From: CAVOAK01 sp963664465 | Lineage (GTDB): Bacteria > Pseudomonadota > Alphaproteobacteria > UBA8366 > CAVOAK01 | Direction: 5' to 3' | DNA length: 64,000 bases | NCBI GenBank assembly: GCA_963664465.2 | Contig: CAXXSU010000012.1 | Location: 1 to 64,000 of the forward strand | Shown here: piece after piece, positions 32,135 to 41,406 of the stretch | How the letters are laid out: every line of letters begins with the position of its first letter | How positions within the stretch are numbered: the first letter of the stretch is position 1 | Translations under genes and position numbers: made by a program | The notes under the pieces: model-generated | What the model was told of the DNA's origin: nothing | Seen by the model: only the letters and a program-made list of their open reading frames with translations | Database searches by the model: none

Positions 32135-33082
32135 TCACGATGCGAGCGCTTCGCGCAGCTCGCTCTCAAGCGCCGGCATAATCTCAAAGAGATCGCCGAC
32201 CAAACCGTAGTCGGCAATTTGGAAGATCGGCGCTTCCTCGTCCTTGTTGATAGCGACGATCACCTTGCTATCCTTTATGCCCGCTAAATGCTGAATGGCA
32301 CCGGAAATTCCGACGGCAATATAGAGGTCCGGCGCGACAATCTTTCCGGTCTGGCCGACTTGGAAGTCGTTGGGTACGAAACCTGCATCGACCGCGGCGC
32401 GCGATGCACCGACGGCGCCGCCCAAGAGATCGGCGATCCGCTCCAACAACGCAAAATTCTCTTGGGACGCCAGGCCGCGACCACCTGAGATTACGATCTT
32501 AGCCGCTGCTAGCTCGGGCCGCTCCGACTGGCTTGTCTCGGCGCCGACAAACTCTGACAAATCAGAGTCGCCTGTGCCATCCAACATCTCCTGTGCCGCA
32601 GTCCCGCCCTCGGCGGCAGCGGAATCAAACGCTGTCAGCCGCACAGTTATGACTTTCTTAGAATCGGACGATTGGACAGTTGCGATCGCGTTACCGGCAT
32701 AGATTGGTCGTTCAAACGTATCATCGGAAATTACGGCGGTAATGTCAGAGATCTGTTGCACATCCATCAACGCCGCCACTCGAGGCATAAAGTTCTTCCC
32801 GAAGGTATCGGCCGGCGCGAGAATATGCGTGTAAGCGTCGGCAAGTCTCACCACAAGAGAAGCTACATTCTCAGGCAGTTGGTGGGCATATTCCGCGCTG
32901 TCGGCCACAAGAACCTTGGTAATCCCGGCTATCTTGGTCGCCGCCGCTGCCGCGTCGGCACAGTCGGTGCCAACCACCAACAGGTGAACATCACCGCCGA
33001 TCTGTGCCGCCGCAGACACTGTGTTCAACGTTGCCGGTCTCAAGCTCGTGTTAACGTGTTCAGCGATGACAAGGCACGACAT
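32135..33082 (-). CDS. etfA: Electron transfer flavoprotein alpha subunit
   Basis: A 315-residue EtfA/FixB protein. The N-terminal domain begins MSCLVIAEHVNTSLRPATLN; the FAD-binding C-terminal domain includes KIVISGGRGLASQENFALLE, GAVGASRAAVDAGFVPNDFQ, VGQTGKIVAPDLYIAVGISG and AIQHLAGIKDSKVIVAINKD, all standard for the family. It forms a heterodimer with EtfB and passes electrons from acyl-CoA dehydrogenases to ETF-ubiquinone oxidoreductase. The start lies 4 nt after the etfB stop codon, indicating coupled translation. No sign of damage. Confidence 0.96.
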   Translation of the reverse strand: MSCLVIAEHVNTSLRPATLNTVSAAAQIGGDVHLLVVGTDCADAAAAATKIAGITKVLVADSAEYAHQLPENVASLVVRLADAYTHILAPADTFGKNFMPRVAALMDVQQISDITAVISDDTFERPIYAGNAIATVQSSDSKKVITVRLTAFDSAAAEGGTAAQEMLDGTGDSDLSEFVGAETSQSERPELAAAKIVISGGRGLASQENFALLERIADLLGGAVGASRAAVDAGFVPNDFQVGQTGKIVAPDLYIAVGISGAIQHLAGIKDSKVIVAINKDEEAPIFQIADYGLVGDLFEIMPALESELREALAS

Positions 33083-33086
33083 GGGC

Positions 33087-33836
33087 CTAGATCACTTTCG
33101 CTTCGTTGCGCAGCTTCTCGACAAGCTCGACCACTGAGGAGACGCGAACCCCTGCCTGGCGTCGCGGCGGATCGACGACATTGAGCGTCGCCAGCCGTGG
33201 TGTCGCGTCTACCCCGAGCTCCGCCACTTCCAGCACATCGATGGTCTTCTTCTTGGCCTTCATGATGTTTGGCAGCGAAGCATAGCGCGGCTCATTCAAG
33301 CGAAGGTCTGTGGTGATTATGGCCGGCAACTTGACGCGAATGGTCTCGAGACCGCCATCAACTTCGCGGGTAACTTCTGCTGTTCCCTCGCCGATGACCA
33401 CTTTCGATGCGAATGTCGCCTGGCTCCAGCCAAGCAGCGCTGCGGCCATCTGTCCCGTCTGATTGTTATCGTCATCGATCGCCTGTTTGCCGAGGATAAC
33501 CAGATCCACACCCTCTCGCTCAACCACCGCCTTCAAGAGCTTGGCGACCGCGAGCGGCTGGAGTTCGGCGTCGCTATTCACATGAATGCCACGGTCGGCA
33601 CCCATCGCCAGCGCGGTCCGAATCGTTTCCTGGCATTGTGTTGGGCCCATCGAGACAGCGATGATTTCCTTAACGTGACCGGCCTCGTGCAAGCGGATCG
33701 CCTCTTCCACGGCAATCTCGTCAAATGGATTCATCGACATCTTTACATTGGCCGTCTCGACGCCGCTGCCATCCGCCTTGACGCGGACCTTAACGTTGAA
33801 GTCGACGACCCGCTTGACCGCAACAAGCGCTTTCAT
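33087..33836 (-). CDS. etfB: Electron transfer flavoprotein beta subunit
   Basis: A 249-residue EtfB/FixA protein starting MKALVAVKRVVDFNVKVRVK. The signature region VDLVILGKQAIDDDNNQTGQ is present, followed by MAAALLGWSQATFASKVVIG and a C-terminus LPNIMKAKKKTIDVLEVAEL, which contains the conserved segment recognised by partner dehydrogenases. Binds AMP and, with EtfA, FAD. First gene of the etfB-etfA-hbd group; about 125 bp separate it from the upstream cobalamin adenosyltransferase gene on the same strand. Confidence 0.96.
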   Translation of the reverse strand: MKALVAVKRVVDFNVKVRVKADGSGVETANVKMSMNPFDEIAVEEAIRLHEAGHVKEIIAVSMGPTQCQETIRTALAMGADRGIHVNSDAELQPLAVAKLLKAVVEREGVDLVILGKQAIDDDNNQTGQMAAALLGWSQATFASKVVIGEGTAEVTREVDGGLETIRVKLPAIITTDLRLNEPRYASLPNIMKAKKKTIDVLEVAELGVDATPRLATLNVVDPPRRQAGVRVSSVVELVEKLRNEAKVI

Positions 33837-33962
33837 CGACGAAACCTGGAGGCTGGATTTGGCATAGAATGTTTCAGTCGAGCCGCTGGGACATTCGAGT
33901 GTTTCGGATGTCGCTTCATAGTCTCAAGCAGGCGGCTCGATTGCCACTGCGCCATGCCGCAT

Positions 33963-34538
33963 CTAATCAGAGCTCTCACGGGTCGCACCCGGCACCCATA
34001 GGACATCGCCGTCCCCGCCGTCGTTCGCCTGCCGCGCCATAACGAACAGCAGGTCGGAGAGCCGATTAAGATATTTCGTGGCGCTCTCGTTTACCGTCTC
34101 TTCGGCGGCGAGCGCCGTAACATGACGTTCCGCACGGCGCGCGACGGTCCGGGCATGATGCAACGATGCGGCAAGAGTGGAACCGCCTGGCAGAACAAAG
34201 CTGTTGAGCGGCGAGAGCGCCTCGTTGATCCGATCGATTTCACCCTCAAGCCGCGTTACTTGCTGTGGGGTAATCCGTAAAGCGCCCTCCGCACGGCGTC
34301 CATCCTCGGGCGTGCACAAGTCTGCCCCCAAATCGAAGAGGTCGTTCTGTATCCGCGCAAGAATCGAATCGGTCTCTCCTTCCGCTGAAAGGCGAGCCAG
34401 CCCAATTACCGCGTTCGCCTCATCGACCGTGCCGAATGCCTCGACACGCTGACTATGCTTAGCAACGCGCGCGCCGTCTCCCAACGACGTCTCGCCCTTG
34501 TCGCCGCCGCCGGTATAGATACGGGTGAGTTTTACCAT
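33963..34538 (-). CDS. Cob(I)alamin adenosyltransferase, PduO type
   Basis: A 191-residue enzyme. The N-terminal motif TRIYTGGGDKGETSLGDGAR binds ATP; FGTVDEANAVIGLAR and the C-terminal ESATKYLNRLSDLLFVMARQ are the other conserved blocks of PduO-type (not CobA-type) enzymes. It adenosylates cob(I)alamin to coenzyme B12, needed for instance by methylmalonyl-CoA mutase; a propionate activation gene is found at the left edge of the window, though far away. The ATG at 34538 has GAGGAGGGCACTGC before it; the upstream in-frame ATG at 34586 would overlap the HIG1 gene. It follows the HIG1 gene by 13 nt. Confidence 0.93.
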   Translation of the reverse strand: MVKLTRIYTGGGDKGETSLGDGARVAKHSQRVEAFGTVDEANAVIGLARLSAEGETDSILARIQNDLFDLGADLCTPEDGRRAEGALRITPQQVTRLEGEIDRINEALSPLNSFVLPGGSTLAASLHHARTVARRAERHVTALAAEETVNESATKYLNRLSDLLFVMARQANDGGDGDVLWVPGATRESSD

Positions 34539-34551
34539 TGCAGTGCCCTCC

Positions 34552-34752
34552 TCAACGGCCGCCCAAGAACAAAGCGACGAGTACAAAACATGCGAGAGCC
34601 GCTGCTTGAAGGATCACCCGCATCCGCATAAGCCTGTTGGCGTTGCGCGAATTGAACGCGCCCCCGCGCGCCATCGAGACAACACCAACGATCACGACAG
34701 CGAACGTCGCGACCATAGCAACGATCATCAAACCGATGAAGAAACCTGACAT
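34552..34752 (-). CDS. HIG1-domain twin-transmembrane protein
   Basis: A 66-residue membrane protein with two hydrophobic helices (GLMIVAMVATFAVVIVGVVS and VILQAAALACFVLVALFL) joined by the characteristic loop SRNANRLMRMRVILQ. This is the HIG1 domain pattern; in bacteria such proteins are small inner-membrane proteins, and the mitochondrial homologues associate with respiratory supercomplexes and cytochrome oxidase. Upstream of and very probably co-transcribed with the PduO-type gene. The function in bacteria is unproven. Confidence 0.85.
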   Translation of the reverse strand: MSGFFIGLMIVAMVATFAVVIVGVVSMARGGAFNSRNANRLMRMRVILQAAALACFVLVALFLGGR

Positions 34753-34910
34753 ATGCCCTCAAAATATAGCGCGCCGGGGCCCCGGCGGACAGGCCCGTTC
34801 CACCACGAATCACCAGACATCTTTGGACATTCGCCTCCGGGCGTACTCGCACGTATCGAAAGTTCATGGACGATCGCGTTGCCTTCGGTCCAACTGTGCC
34901 CCATCTTTTA

Positions 34911-35582
34911 TGCATGAGACACAAACAAACCGACCCAACGCCGTACTCTCAAATGTTCCCGCGGCGGCGATTTCTAGGCGCTGCATTGGCGGCGACCGCC
35001 TGGTCAACCGGTGCGGGCGCCGCCGCCTTGTTGCCGACGCCACGGCAATCCACGGGACCATTCTATCCACTGTCGAAGCCGTTGGACCAGGATGCCGACC
35101 TGGTTCAGGCGAGCGGCCGGAACCAGCCGGCGCACGGTCAAGTAATTCGAATATTCGGCCGTGTACTCGGGTCAGACGGCCTTCCGCTAGAGAGCGCGCG
35201 GGTCGAGATTTGGCAGGCCAACGCGTTTGGTCGCTATGCTCATCCAGGCGACACCTCCTCGGCGCCTCTCGACCCCAACTTTCAAGGCTTCGGCCAATTG
35301 ACGACGAATGCCGACGGCGCTTACCAATTTCGCACGGTAAAGCCAGCGCCATACAGCAACCGGACGCCGCACATACATTTCCGTGTTTCAGGGCGCAATT
35401 TCAAGATGTTAACGACACAAATGTATTTTGCCGGCGAGACGCGCAACGAACGTGATTTCCTGCTGCGGCGGATTCGGGGAGATGCGCTGCGTCGGCGCGT
35501 CATCACCAACTTCATACATATTCCGCAGATCCCAGCCGACGAGTTAGCCGGGAATTTTGATATCGTTGTGGAGCGAAGTTAG
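34911..35582 (+). CDS. Intradiol ring-cleavage dioxygenase-like protein with Tat signal
   Basis: A 223-residue protein. A twin-arginine signal is visible, FPRRRFLGAALAATAWSTGA, so export in folded form is predicted. The core resembles protocatechuate 3,4-dioxygenase beta-type proteins: RQSTGPFYPLSKPLDQDADL, HGQVIRIFGRVLGSDGLPLE, RVEIWQANAFGRYAHPGD and YQFRTVKPAPYSNRTPHIHF. The Tyr and His residues in RYAHP, APYSNRTPHIHF fit the 2-Tyr/2-His non-haem iron site. Secreted members of this family are poorly characterised; cleavage of catechol-like aromatics is the family inference. Start could be 34911 or the ATG at 34953 directly before the RR motif. Confidence 0.82.
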   Translation, partial: CMRHKQTDPTPYSQMFPRRRFLGAALAATAWSTGAGAAALLPTPRQSTGPFYPLSKPLDQDADLVQASGRNQPAHGQVIRIFGRVLGSDGLPLESARVEIWQANAFGRYAHPGDTSSAPLDPNFQGFGQLTTNADGAYQFRTVKPAPYSNRTPHIHFRVSGRNFKMLTTQMYFAGETRNERDFLLRRIRGDALRRRVITNFIHIPQIPADELAGNFDIVVERS

Positions 35583-35650
35583 ACCGGGACCTGAGACACG
35601 GTCGCCACATTATTCAGCATGCGGCGCACCAAAATCGACACTGAGAACTC

Positions 35651-35929
35651 TCAGTCGCGTTTCCCCGGCTTTACGCCCTTGGAACGGCCCTTTGGGCGCC
35701 GCTTCGCGGCCCGCTGCGGGCGCTGCTGAACTGAAGCAAAGGGCAGGACATTGTCGTCGGCGAGAGTCTTTACGTCAGCCGGCAATACAGCGGGGCCGGT
35801 ACCGGTTACTGCGGCGTGGACCGACTCGGAAAGATTGACCCTGGCGAACGGATAGAGGGCGCTGCTTCCGCCATGTCGATAACGTGCGGTGCAGGAAAAT
35901 CGCCTCTTGTAGATCCAAACGTCAGCCAT
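35651..35929 (-). CDS. Hypothetical protein, 92 residues
   Basis: The frame starts MADVWIYKRRFSCTARYRHG and ends in a strongly basic tail (QRAAKRRPKGRSKGVKPGKR). A GAGGGAGCC stretch lies about 20 nt before the ATG, further than usual. The hydrophobic part in the middle (VTGTGPAVLPADVKTLADDN) is not a transmembrane helix. It is convergent with the dioxygenase gene. The basic tail would allow nucleic-acid or ribosome binding. I do not recognise it and it may be spurious, although it fills a gap otherwise empty of genes. Confidence 0.4.
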   Translation of the reverse strand: MADVWIYKRRFSCTARYRHGGSSALYPFARVNLSESVHAAVTGTGPAVLPADVKTLADDNVLPFASVQQRPQRAAKRRPKGRSKGVKPGKRD

Positions 35930-36092
35930 ATTTCGGTCCGCCGGCTCCCTCGATAGCCCCCGTGTCTACGCACTTAGTGCTTCGCAACGTCCAGGTCAAG
36001 ACGAGCCGCCCCTAACGTCGGATCGGCGCCTCAAGTCCGGTCCCCGAAGGGCATCAGTCAGAGCGCCGAGTAAACCGCAAAACCCTTGCATA

Positions 36093-37088
36093 ATGGGGCA
36101 CCATAAGCGACGCTCCGCGCCCTTCGGCCTCGCAACACCGGACCCTCAATTGGAAATTGTCCTCGACATCGTATTGCCGGTGTTTGGCCTTGTGCTGCTC
36201 GGATTTGGCGCTGCGCGCTTTCGTATGTCCGACGCCGACGCAATCCGCGGCCTATCGCTTTTCGTCTTCAATTTCGCCGTGCCGGTAATGATGTTTCGCA
36301 CCATTGCCACGCTCGACTTGCCGCCATCGATCAACTGGGGGTTTCTTTTCTCCTACTACATAGGAGCTGCCGCGGTCTTCCTCATCGCCATGGTAGCTGG
36401 GCGGCAGGTATTCGCACGCGACGCTGACGAGCAGGCAATCCTCGGAACCGGGGCCGCGCATTCCAATCTCGTTCTCCTGGGAATTCCGCTCATCCTGACC
36501 ACCTACGGCGAGCAGGCAGCACTACCGCTGTTCCTGATTATCGTCTTCTCCAATCCAATCCTGTTTCCGACGGTAACCTCGATCGTCGAGATTAGCCGCG
36601 GTCGTGCGCAGGGTTTCAAGCATGTACCGCTGAGGATTGGCCGCGCGCTGCTGACGAGCCCGCCGGTCACGGCGCTTGCCCTTGGTCTGATTTTCAATTG
36701 GTTCTCGATTCCGCTGCCTGGACCAATTGACACTATCGCCTCGCTGCTCGGCAGTGCCGGACCGCCCTGCGCGCTGTTCGTCACCGGAGCCGCCTTGACG
36801 CAATATCGCCTTGCAGGTAATGCCCCAGAAGCGTCGATGATGGTGCTGCTCAAGCTAGTCGTCCAGCCGGCAATCGTCTGGCTGCTGGCAAGCTTCGTGT
36901 TCGACGTTCCCGAGATGTGGATGCAGGTCGGCGTGATCGTTGCTGCGCTACCAACCGGCGTCCTGGCATTCCTGTTCGCGCAACGGTACTCGATCTGCAT
37001 CGCACCCGCGACGTCAGCGGTCTTCGCTTCGACCGCTCTTTCCGCGTTCAGCCTGACGCTGTTGCTGTTCCTGTTCGAGGTACGCTGA
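36093..37088 (+). CDS. AEC-family (auxin efflux carrier-like) permease
   Basis: A membrane protein of up to 331 residues with about ten helices in two inverted halves. Typical segments are IVLDIVLPVFGLVLLGFGAA at the first helix, LSLFVFNFAVPVMMFRTIAT, AAHSNLVLLGIPLILTTYGE (conserved in AEC proteins) and, in the second half, GSAGPPCALFVTGAALTQYR. Bacterial members transport malate, malonate or other organic acids; the substrate is unknown here. The translation start is uncertain: the first 17 codons from ATG 36093 are not conserved-looking, and a TTG at 36150 would start directly before helix 1. No obvious operon partner. Confidence 0.9.
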   Translation: MGHHKRRSAPFGLATPDPQLEIVLDIVLPVFGLVLLGFGAARFRMSDADAIRGLSLFVFNFAVPVMMFRTIATLDLPPSINWGFLFSYYIGAAAVFLIAMVAGRQVFARDADEQAILGTGAAHSNLVLLGIPLILTTYGEQAALPLFLIIVFSNPILFPTVTSIVEISRGRAQGFKHVPLRIGRALLTSPPVTALALGLIFNWFSIPLPGPIDTIASLLGSAGPPCALFVTGAALTQYRLAGNAPEASMMVLLKLVVQPAIVWLLASFVFDVPEMWMQVGVIVAALPTGVLAFLFAQRYSICIAPATSAVFASTALSAFSLTLLLFLFEVR

Positions 37089-37118
37089 ACCCCCCGGCGC
37101 GGGACAGGGGCGCCCGTC

Positions 37119-38183
37119 CTATCCCGCTGCCGCCAGCTTCACGGCCGCCGAGGGTGCAAGCGGTAGCATGACCGGCTCGTTACTCTCAGCGGACAAGTCA
37201 GCGGCCATATAGACTTCCATGACTTGGCGTGCCTGTTCGGCGGTCGCCATAACAGGCCGGTCGTAGGCCACTGCCTCGAGGAAGTGGATCGTCTCGTTGG
37301 CCATCGGCCCCGCATAGACATGGCCGACTGGCTCACCCGGCATAGTCGACAGCGGAAACACCGTGCCCCCATCCATTTTGCTCAGCACGACATCACGGTG
37401 GCTATCGTCGACCATCAGAGCGCCTTCGCTGCCGACGAACTCGACATTGGTCGACGAGAAATTGGGATAGGCCGGCGGCATGATCCAGCCTGCCCCAATC
37501 GTGAAAACGGTGCCGTCATCCATGGTGACGACGATCCACATGCAATCGGCGACGTCATTGATCGGTTTCATTACGCGCTCAACCGCTTGTGAATACACAC
37601 GAATCGGCTTTGCCGGCTCCAGACACCAAAGCACAAAGTCGATGTCATGGGTCGCTTCCATTGCTGCCGGAGAAAGCTTGATGCGTCCGCTGATCTTGTT
37701 GCCGAGAGTACGGGTGATGTGCCGGCTTACCAACGCACTGACGGGCACGCCCAGTGTGCCATCGCTAACACATTGTTTTACATATGCAAATTTTGGATTA
37801 AAGCGCTGCGAATAGCCGATGGCGAACTTAAGCTTCGACTTGTTGGCAAGAGCGATGAGTTCGTCGGCTTCCTCGAGTTCCAACGCCAGCGGCTTTTCGA
37901 GCAGAACATGCCTGCCCGCCTGCAGGCAGTCGCGTGACATCGTGTAGTGCGTGTGTTCCGGGGTCGCGGAGATAATGAAAGTATCGATGGCATCGATTTC
38001 CAGCAGCTCGCGATAATCAGCGGTCGCCGTAACTGCGCCGGTCTCTTGAGCAATTTCCGCGAGGCGATCGGGTTTTATTTCGGCCACATGAACTTCATTG
38101 ACCAGGGCGTGCGAGGCGCAGGTGTTGGCGCGTATTCCACCGCACCATCCTGTCCCGATGATACCCACATTGAGTTGTTTCAT
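37119..38183 (-). CDS. Gfo/Idh/MocA-family oxidoreductase 1
   Basis: A 354-residue NAD(P)-dependent oxidoreductase. N-terminal Rossmann motif MKQLNVGIIGTGWCGGIRAN; the EKP motif in LEKPLALELEEADELIALAN; the second domain begins FAIGYSQRFNPKFAYVKQCV, with the family's central catalytic region in ATHDIDFVLWCLEPAKPIRV (His-Asp). The ATG at 38183 has GGGGAGGAATCAC before it. Members oxidise or reduce sugars, inositols and related polyols; a substrate cannot be assigned. It lies downstream of a second family member on the same strand, with 117 bp between them; both may act in one sugar pathway. Confidence 0.92.
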   Translation of the reverse strand: MKQLNVGIIGTGWCGGIRANTCASHALVNEVHVAEIKPDRLAEIAQETGAVTATADYRELLEIDAIDTFIISATPEHTHYTMSRDCLQAGRHVLLEKPLALELEEADELIALANKSKLKFAIGYSQRFNPKFAYVKQCVSDGTLGVPVSALVSRHITRTLGNKISGRIKLSPAAMEATHDIDFVLWCLEPAKPIRVYSQAVERVMKPINDVADCMWIVVTMDDGTVFTIGAGWIMPPAYPNFSSTNVEFVGSEGALMVDDSHRDVVLSKMDGGTVFPLSTMPGEPVGHVYAGPMANETIHFLEAVAYDRPVMATAEQARQVMEVYMAADLSAESNEPVMLPLAPSAAVKLAAAG

Positions 38184-38300
38184 GTGATTCCTCCCCAAAA
38201 ATTCGCAGCACCGGCGCGCCGATGACGGCTGCACATACCGTGCAGCATAGGCTATGCCTGCGATGTATTCCAAGCCCCGAGATGCCGCTCAGCGCTCGCC

Positions 38301-39299
38301 TTAGAGGACCGCAATGGGTCGGCCTGTCTCCGCCGATTTCAATATCGCCTCAAATATCGCGATGTTGTGGATCAACTGCTCGTTTGTGAACCGGTACGAG
38401 GCGCGGCCTTCGATGGCATCGGCGAAAGCTTCAAAGTTAGCTCTGACGGCATCGAAGGGCTGGTAGTCAGTGACCGACCTGACACCATCCTTGCCGCAGA
38501 ACATGAGATGGCTTTCCCCGCCTTCGTCAGGATGGGCGTCGTCGCTCGCCTCGACCCAGCCATCCGTTCCAAACACCGTGAATCGGGCATAGTAAGGCGT
38601 CGCCGAGATCGCACAGAGGTAGCCTGTCGCGCCGCTCGCAAAACGAAACTGCGCGGCGACGATGTCGCCGGCTGGCATTTCGACGACCCGCTTCGCGGTG
38701 ATCGCACTGACCTCGGTTACAGGTCCCAGCATATCGATATAGCTATCGGTCAAATGGATGCCCATGCCGGTCATGCCGGCGGCCGGCGCCTGATGCTCAT
38801 CGGCCCGCCAGTTGTCGAGCGGCATGCCGACGAAGCGATCGTGCGAGAAGTTGGATTCGACATGCATGATCGTGCCCAGCCGACCGCCTTCGATCAGCCG
38901 TTTGATCTCTTCCATTGCCGTCTCATATCTACGCTCATGACCAATGCCAAGAACGACGCCCGCCATTTGGCAGGCCTCAACCGACCGCACGGCACTGGTC
39001 CGCGTTAGCCCGAGCGGCTTTTCGCAAAACACATGCTTCCCAGCGCCGGCCGCACGGGCTACCTGCTCCTCATGGGCCAAATGGGGCGTACACAAGATCA
39101 CGGCCGCAACCGATGCGTCGTCAAGCGCGTCCTGATAGTCGGCGGAAAGAACAAGGCCGCGCTCTTCACAGAATTCCGCGACCGGGCCCGGGTTGACGTC
39201 AACTGCGCGTATCAAGCGTAGTTTCTCGGTCCTGCCGTGCAGGCTCGCAACCACCTGCTTGCCCCACCACCCCATACCGACGACAGCGGCATTGACCAT
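38301..39299 (-). CDS. Gfo/Idh/MocA-family oxidoreductase 2
   Basis: A 332-residue enzyme with Rossmann motif MVNAAVVGMGWWGKQVVASL, EKP motif in HVFCEKPLGLTRTSAVRSVE, and second-domain segment VLGIGHERRYETAMEEIKRL followed by GMTGMGIHLTDSYIDMLGPV (catalytic His-Asp region). The ATG at 39299 is preceded by GGAGGAACTGCGC. Only distantly similar to the neighbour at 37119. Divergent from the enoyl-CoA hydratase gene; the 96-bp gap must hold both promoters. Substrate unknown. Confidence 0.92.
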   Translation of the reverse strand: MVNAAVVGMGWWGKQVVASLHGRTEKLRLIRAVDVNPGPVAEFCEERGLVLSADYQDALDDASVAAVILCTPHLAHEEQVARAAGAGKHVFCEKPLGLTRTSAVRSVEACQMAGVVLGIGHERRYETAMEEIKRLIEGGRLGTIMHVESNFSHDRFVGMPLDNWRADEHQAPAAGMTGMGIHLTDSYIDMLGPVTEVSAITAKRVVEMPAGDIVAAQFRFASGATGYLCAISATPYYARFTVFGTDGWVEASDDAHPDEGGESHLMFCGKDGVRSVTDYQPFDAVRANFEAFADAIEGRASYRFTNEQLIHNIAIFEAILKSAETGRPIAVL

Positions 39300-39395
39300 T
39301 GCGCAGTTCCTCCATGGCGTGTCTCGGGCAGCCAACCGGCTTGGCCGCTGTCTCGATACCTGCCATATCATGGGCCGCATAGACAGAGGAACGCC

Positions 39396-40193
39396 ATGAG
39401 CGACGCGAGCGACGCCACAGACCCCATAGTGCTTACACGCGACGGTGATATCGCGATCGTAACCCTCAATCGCGAAGACAAACTGAACGCGTTGACGAAA
39501 GTGATGTGGACGGATCTGGGCCGAACCATGCGTGAGCTCGCAGCTGAAGACGCCTTGCGCTGCATCGTCTTGCGCGGAGCTGGAACGAAGGCTTTCAGTC
39601 CTGGAAACGACATTAACGAGTTCGAAACCGAGCGCTCGAATGTCACGCAGGCGCGTGACTATGGCGCCCTTATGCACGCCACACTTGCGGCGATTGCCGC
39701 CTGTCCGGTGCCAACCGTGGCGATGATACACGGTATCTGCGTTGGCGGCGGCCTTGAGATCGCCGGCTCCTGCGACCTCCGGATCTGCGGCCGCTCGAGC
39801 CGCTTCGGCGTCCCGGTGGCAAAACTCGGACTCGTCATGGCGTATCCGGAAATTGCCGGCCTAATCCGGCTTGTTGGCCGCGCCCGCGCCCTGGAGATCC
39901 TGCTCGAAGCCCGCATCTATGATGCGGAAGAGGCGAAGTCGATGGGCATCGTCACGCGTGTTGTTGAGGATGATAAGGTTGAATCTGAGTCGCTCGAGGC
40001 CGCTTGGGGAATCGCTGAGGGCGCTCCACTGGTGCAGCGCTGGCACAAGAAGTTCGCCGCCCGTCTGGAAGACCCAACCCCGCTAAGCGCGGATGAGTTG
40101 GACGAGGGCTTCGCCTGCTTCGGAACCGAGGACTTCGTATCCGGCCGCCGCTCGTTCGTCGACAAGGCCAAACCCAAATTCAAGGGCCGCTAG
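39396..40193 (+). CDS. Enoyl-CoA hydratase/isomerase family protein
   Basis: A 265-residue crotonase-fold protein. Oxyanion-hole segments are TKAFSPGNDINEFETERSNV and MIHGICVGGGLEIAGSCDLR; the latter is followed by SSRFGVPVAKLGLVMAYPEI. The position of the first catalytic Glu of true hydratases is occupied within CVGGGLEIA, and the second lies in the GLVMAYPEIAGL region, but which reaction is catalysed cannot be decided. AGAGGAACGCC precedes ATG 39396. It is followed after 1 nt by a family III CoA transferase gene, suggesting joint action on one acyl-CoA, as in carnitine- or bile-acid-type pathways. Confidence 0.9.
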   Translation: MSDASDATDPIVLTRDGDIAIVTLNREDKLNALTKVMWTDLGRTMRELAAEDALRCIVLRGAGTKAFSPGNDINEFETERSNVTQARDYGALMHATLAAIAACPVPTVAMIHGICVGGGLEIAGSCDLRICGRSSRFGVPVAKLGLVMAYPEIAGLIRLVGRARALEILLEARIYDAEEAKSMGIVTRVVEDDKVESESLEAAWGIAEGAPLVQRWHKKFAARLEDPTPLSADELDEGFACFGTEDFVSGRRSFVDKAKPKFKGR

Positions 40194-40194
40194 A

Positions 40195-41403
40195 GTGCGA
40201 CCGCTGGACGGCGTTCGCGTGATCGAATTGGCCCATATTATGGCCGGGCCGGTCTGCGGCCTGATGCTTGCGGATATGGGCGCCGACGTGATCAAGGTTG
40301 AAAAACTACCCGGTGGCGACGATACGCGGCGTTTTCTTCCGCCAGCCATCGACGGCGTCTCCGCCGCATTCTTGGTCGTCAACCGCAACAAGAAGGGTAT
40401 TGCACTCAATCTGAAGACTGATGGCGGCCGTCAGGTTTTATCGCGTTTAATCGCCAGCGCCGACGTCGTCATCGAGAATTTCCGGCGCGGCACTATGGAG
40501 CGGCTCGGGTTCGGCTACGACGATCTAAAGAGTGACCATCCCGGTTTGATCTACTGCGCGGTTTCGGGCTTTGGCCGTACTGGACCCTACGCGGATCGCG
40601 GTGGATTCGACCTGATCGCACAGGGTATGAGCGGTCTCATGAGCATTACCGGAGAGAGCCAGGGGCGCGCGCCAGTAAAGGTCGGCGCGCCCGTGACCGA
40701 TATAACCGCAGGGATTCTTGCCGCCCTTGGCGTCACGGCCGCTTACATTCGGCGTCTAAAAACGGGTGAGGGCGGTTTCGTCGACACGTCGCTTCTCGAG
40801 GCCGGCGTCACGCACACATATTGGCAGTCGGCGATCTGCTTTGCGACCGGCGAGGCGGCATCGGCGCTCGGCTCTTCCCACCCTCTGCTTGCGCCCTATC
40901 AAGCATTCCCGACCGCCGACGGCTGGATCAATGTCGGGTCTGCAAATCAGACCAATTGGCTTCGGCTGCTCGACGTCATCGGCGCGGCGGAACTGGCTAA
41001 CGATCCCGACTTCAAATCGAACGAGGACCGAATGGCGCATCTCGATCGTCTTGTCGATACGCTTTCGCCAATTTTCAAGAGCCGCCCCAGTGCGGACTGG
41101 CTGACCAGCATGGAAGCTGCAGGCATTCCGGCTGGACCCGTGCTCGACATCGCGCAGATGCAGTCCGACCCGCAGGTAAAGGCCCGAAACATGGTGCTCA
41201 ACGTCGACCATCCGCAAGGTGGCACGACGAAAGCCATCGGTCCGCCGATCAAACTCTCGAACATGGGTTCGCCTAGCGAACGTGGTGCCCCACGCTACGG
41301 CCAACACACCAAGGAAGTCTTGCTCGATCTCGAATTCGACACCAAGACAATCGACGCGCTGATCGCCGAAGGGGCCGTAGCGATCGACGATGCGACACGC
41401 TGA
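40195..41403 (+). CDS. Family III CoA transferase (CaiB/BaiF type)
   Basis: A 402-residue enzyme starting at GTG 40195, which lies 1 nt after the previous stop codon; the frame is open upstream but that part belongs to the preceding gene. N-terminus RPLDGVRVIELAHIMAGPVC is typical; then MLADMGADVIKVEKLPGGDD, RNKKGIALNLKTDGGRQVLS, and the catalytic Asp in TGEGGFVDTSLLEAGVTHTY. C-terminal region ERGAPRYGQHTKEVLLDLEF is also typical. Known role: transfer of CoA between organic acids via an aspartyl-CoA thioester. The pairing with an enoyl-CoA hydratase suggests a catabolic route for an unsaturated or hydroxylated acid. Confidence 0.94.
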   Translation: MRPLDGVRVIELAHIMAGPVCGLMLADMGADVIKVEKLPGGDDTRRFLPPAIDGVSAAFLVVNRNKKGIALNLKTDGGRQVLSRLIASADVVIENFRRGTMERLGFGYDDLKSDHPGLIYCAVSGFGRTGPYADRGGFDLIAQGMSGLMSITGESQGRAPVKVGAPVTDITAGILAALGVTAAYIRRLKTGEGGFVDTSLLEAGVTHTYWQSAICFATGEAASALGSSHPLLAPYQAFPTADGWINVGSANQTNWLRLLDVIGAAELANDPDFKSNEDRMAHLDRLVDTLSPIFKSRPSADWLTSMEAAGIPAGPVLDIAQMQSDPQVKARNMVLNVDHPQGGTTKAIGPPIKLSNMGSPSERGAPRYGQHTKEVLLDLEFDTKTIDALIAEGAVAIDDATR

Positions 41404-41406
41404 CAT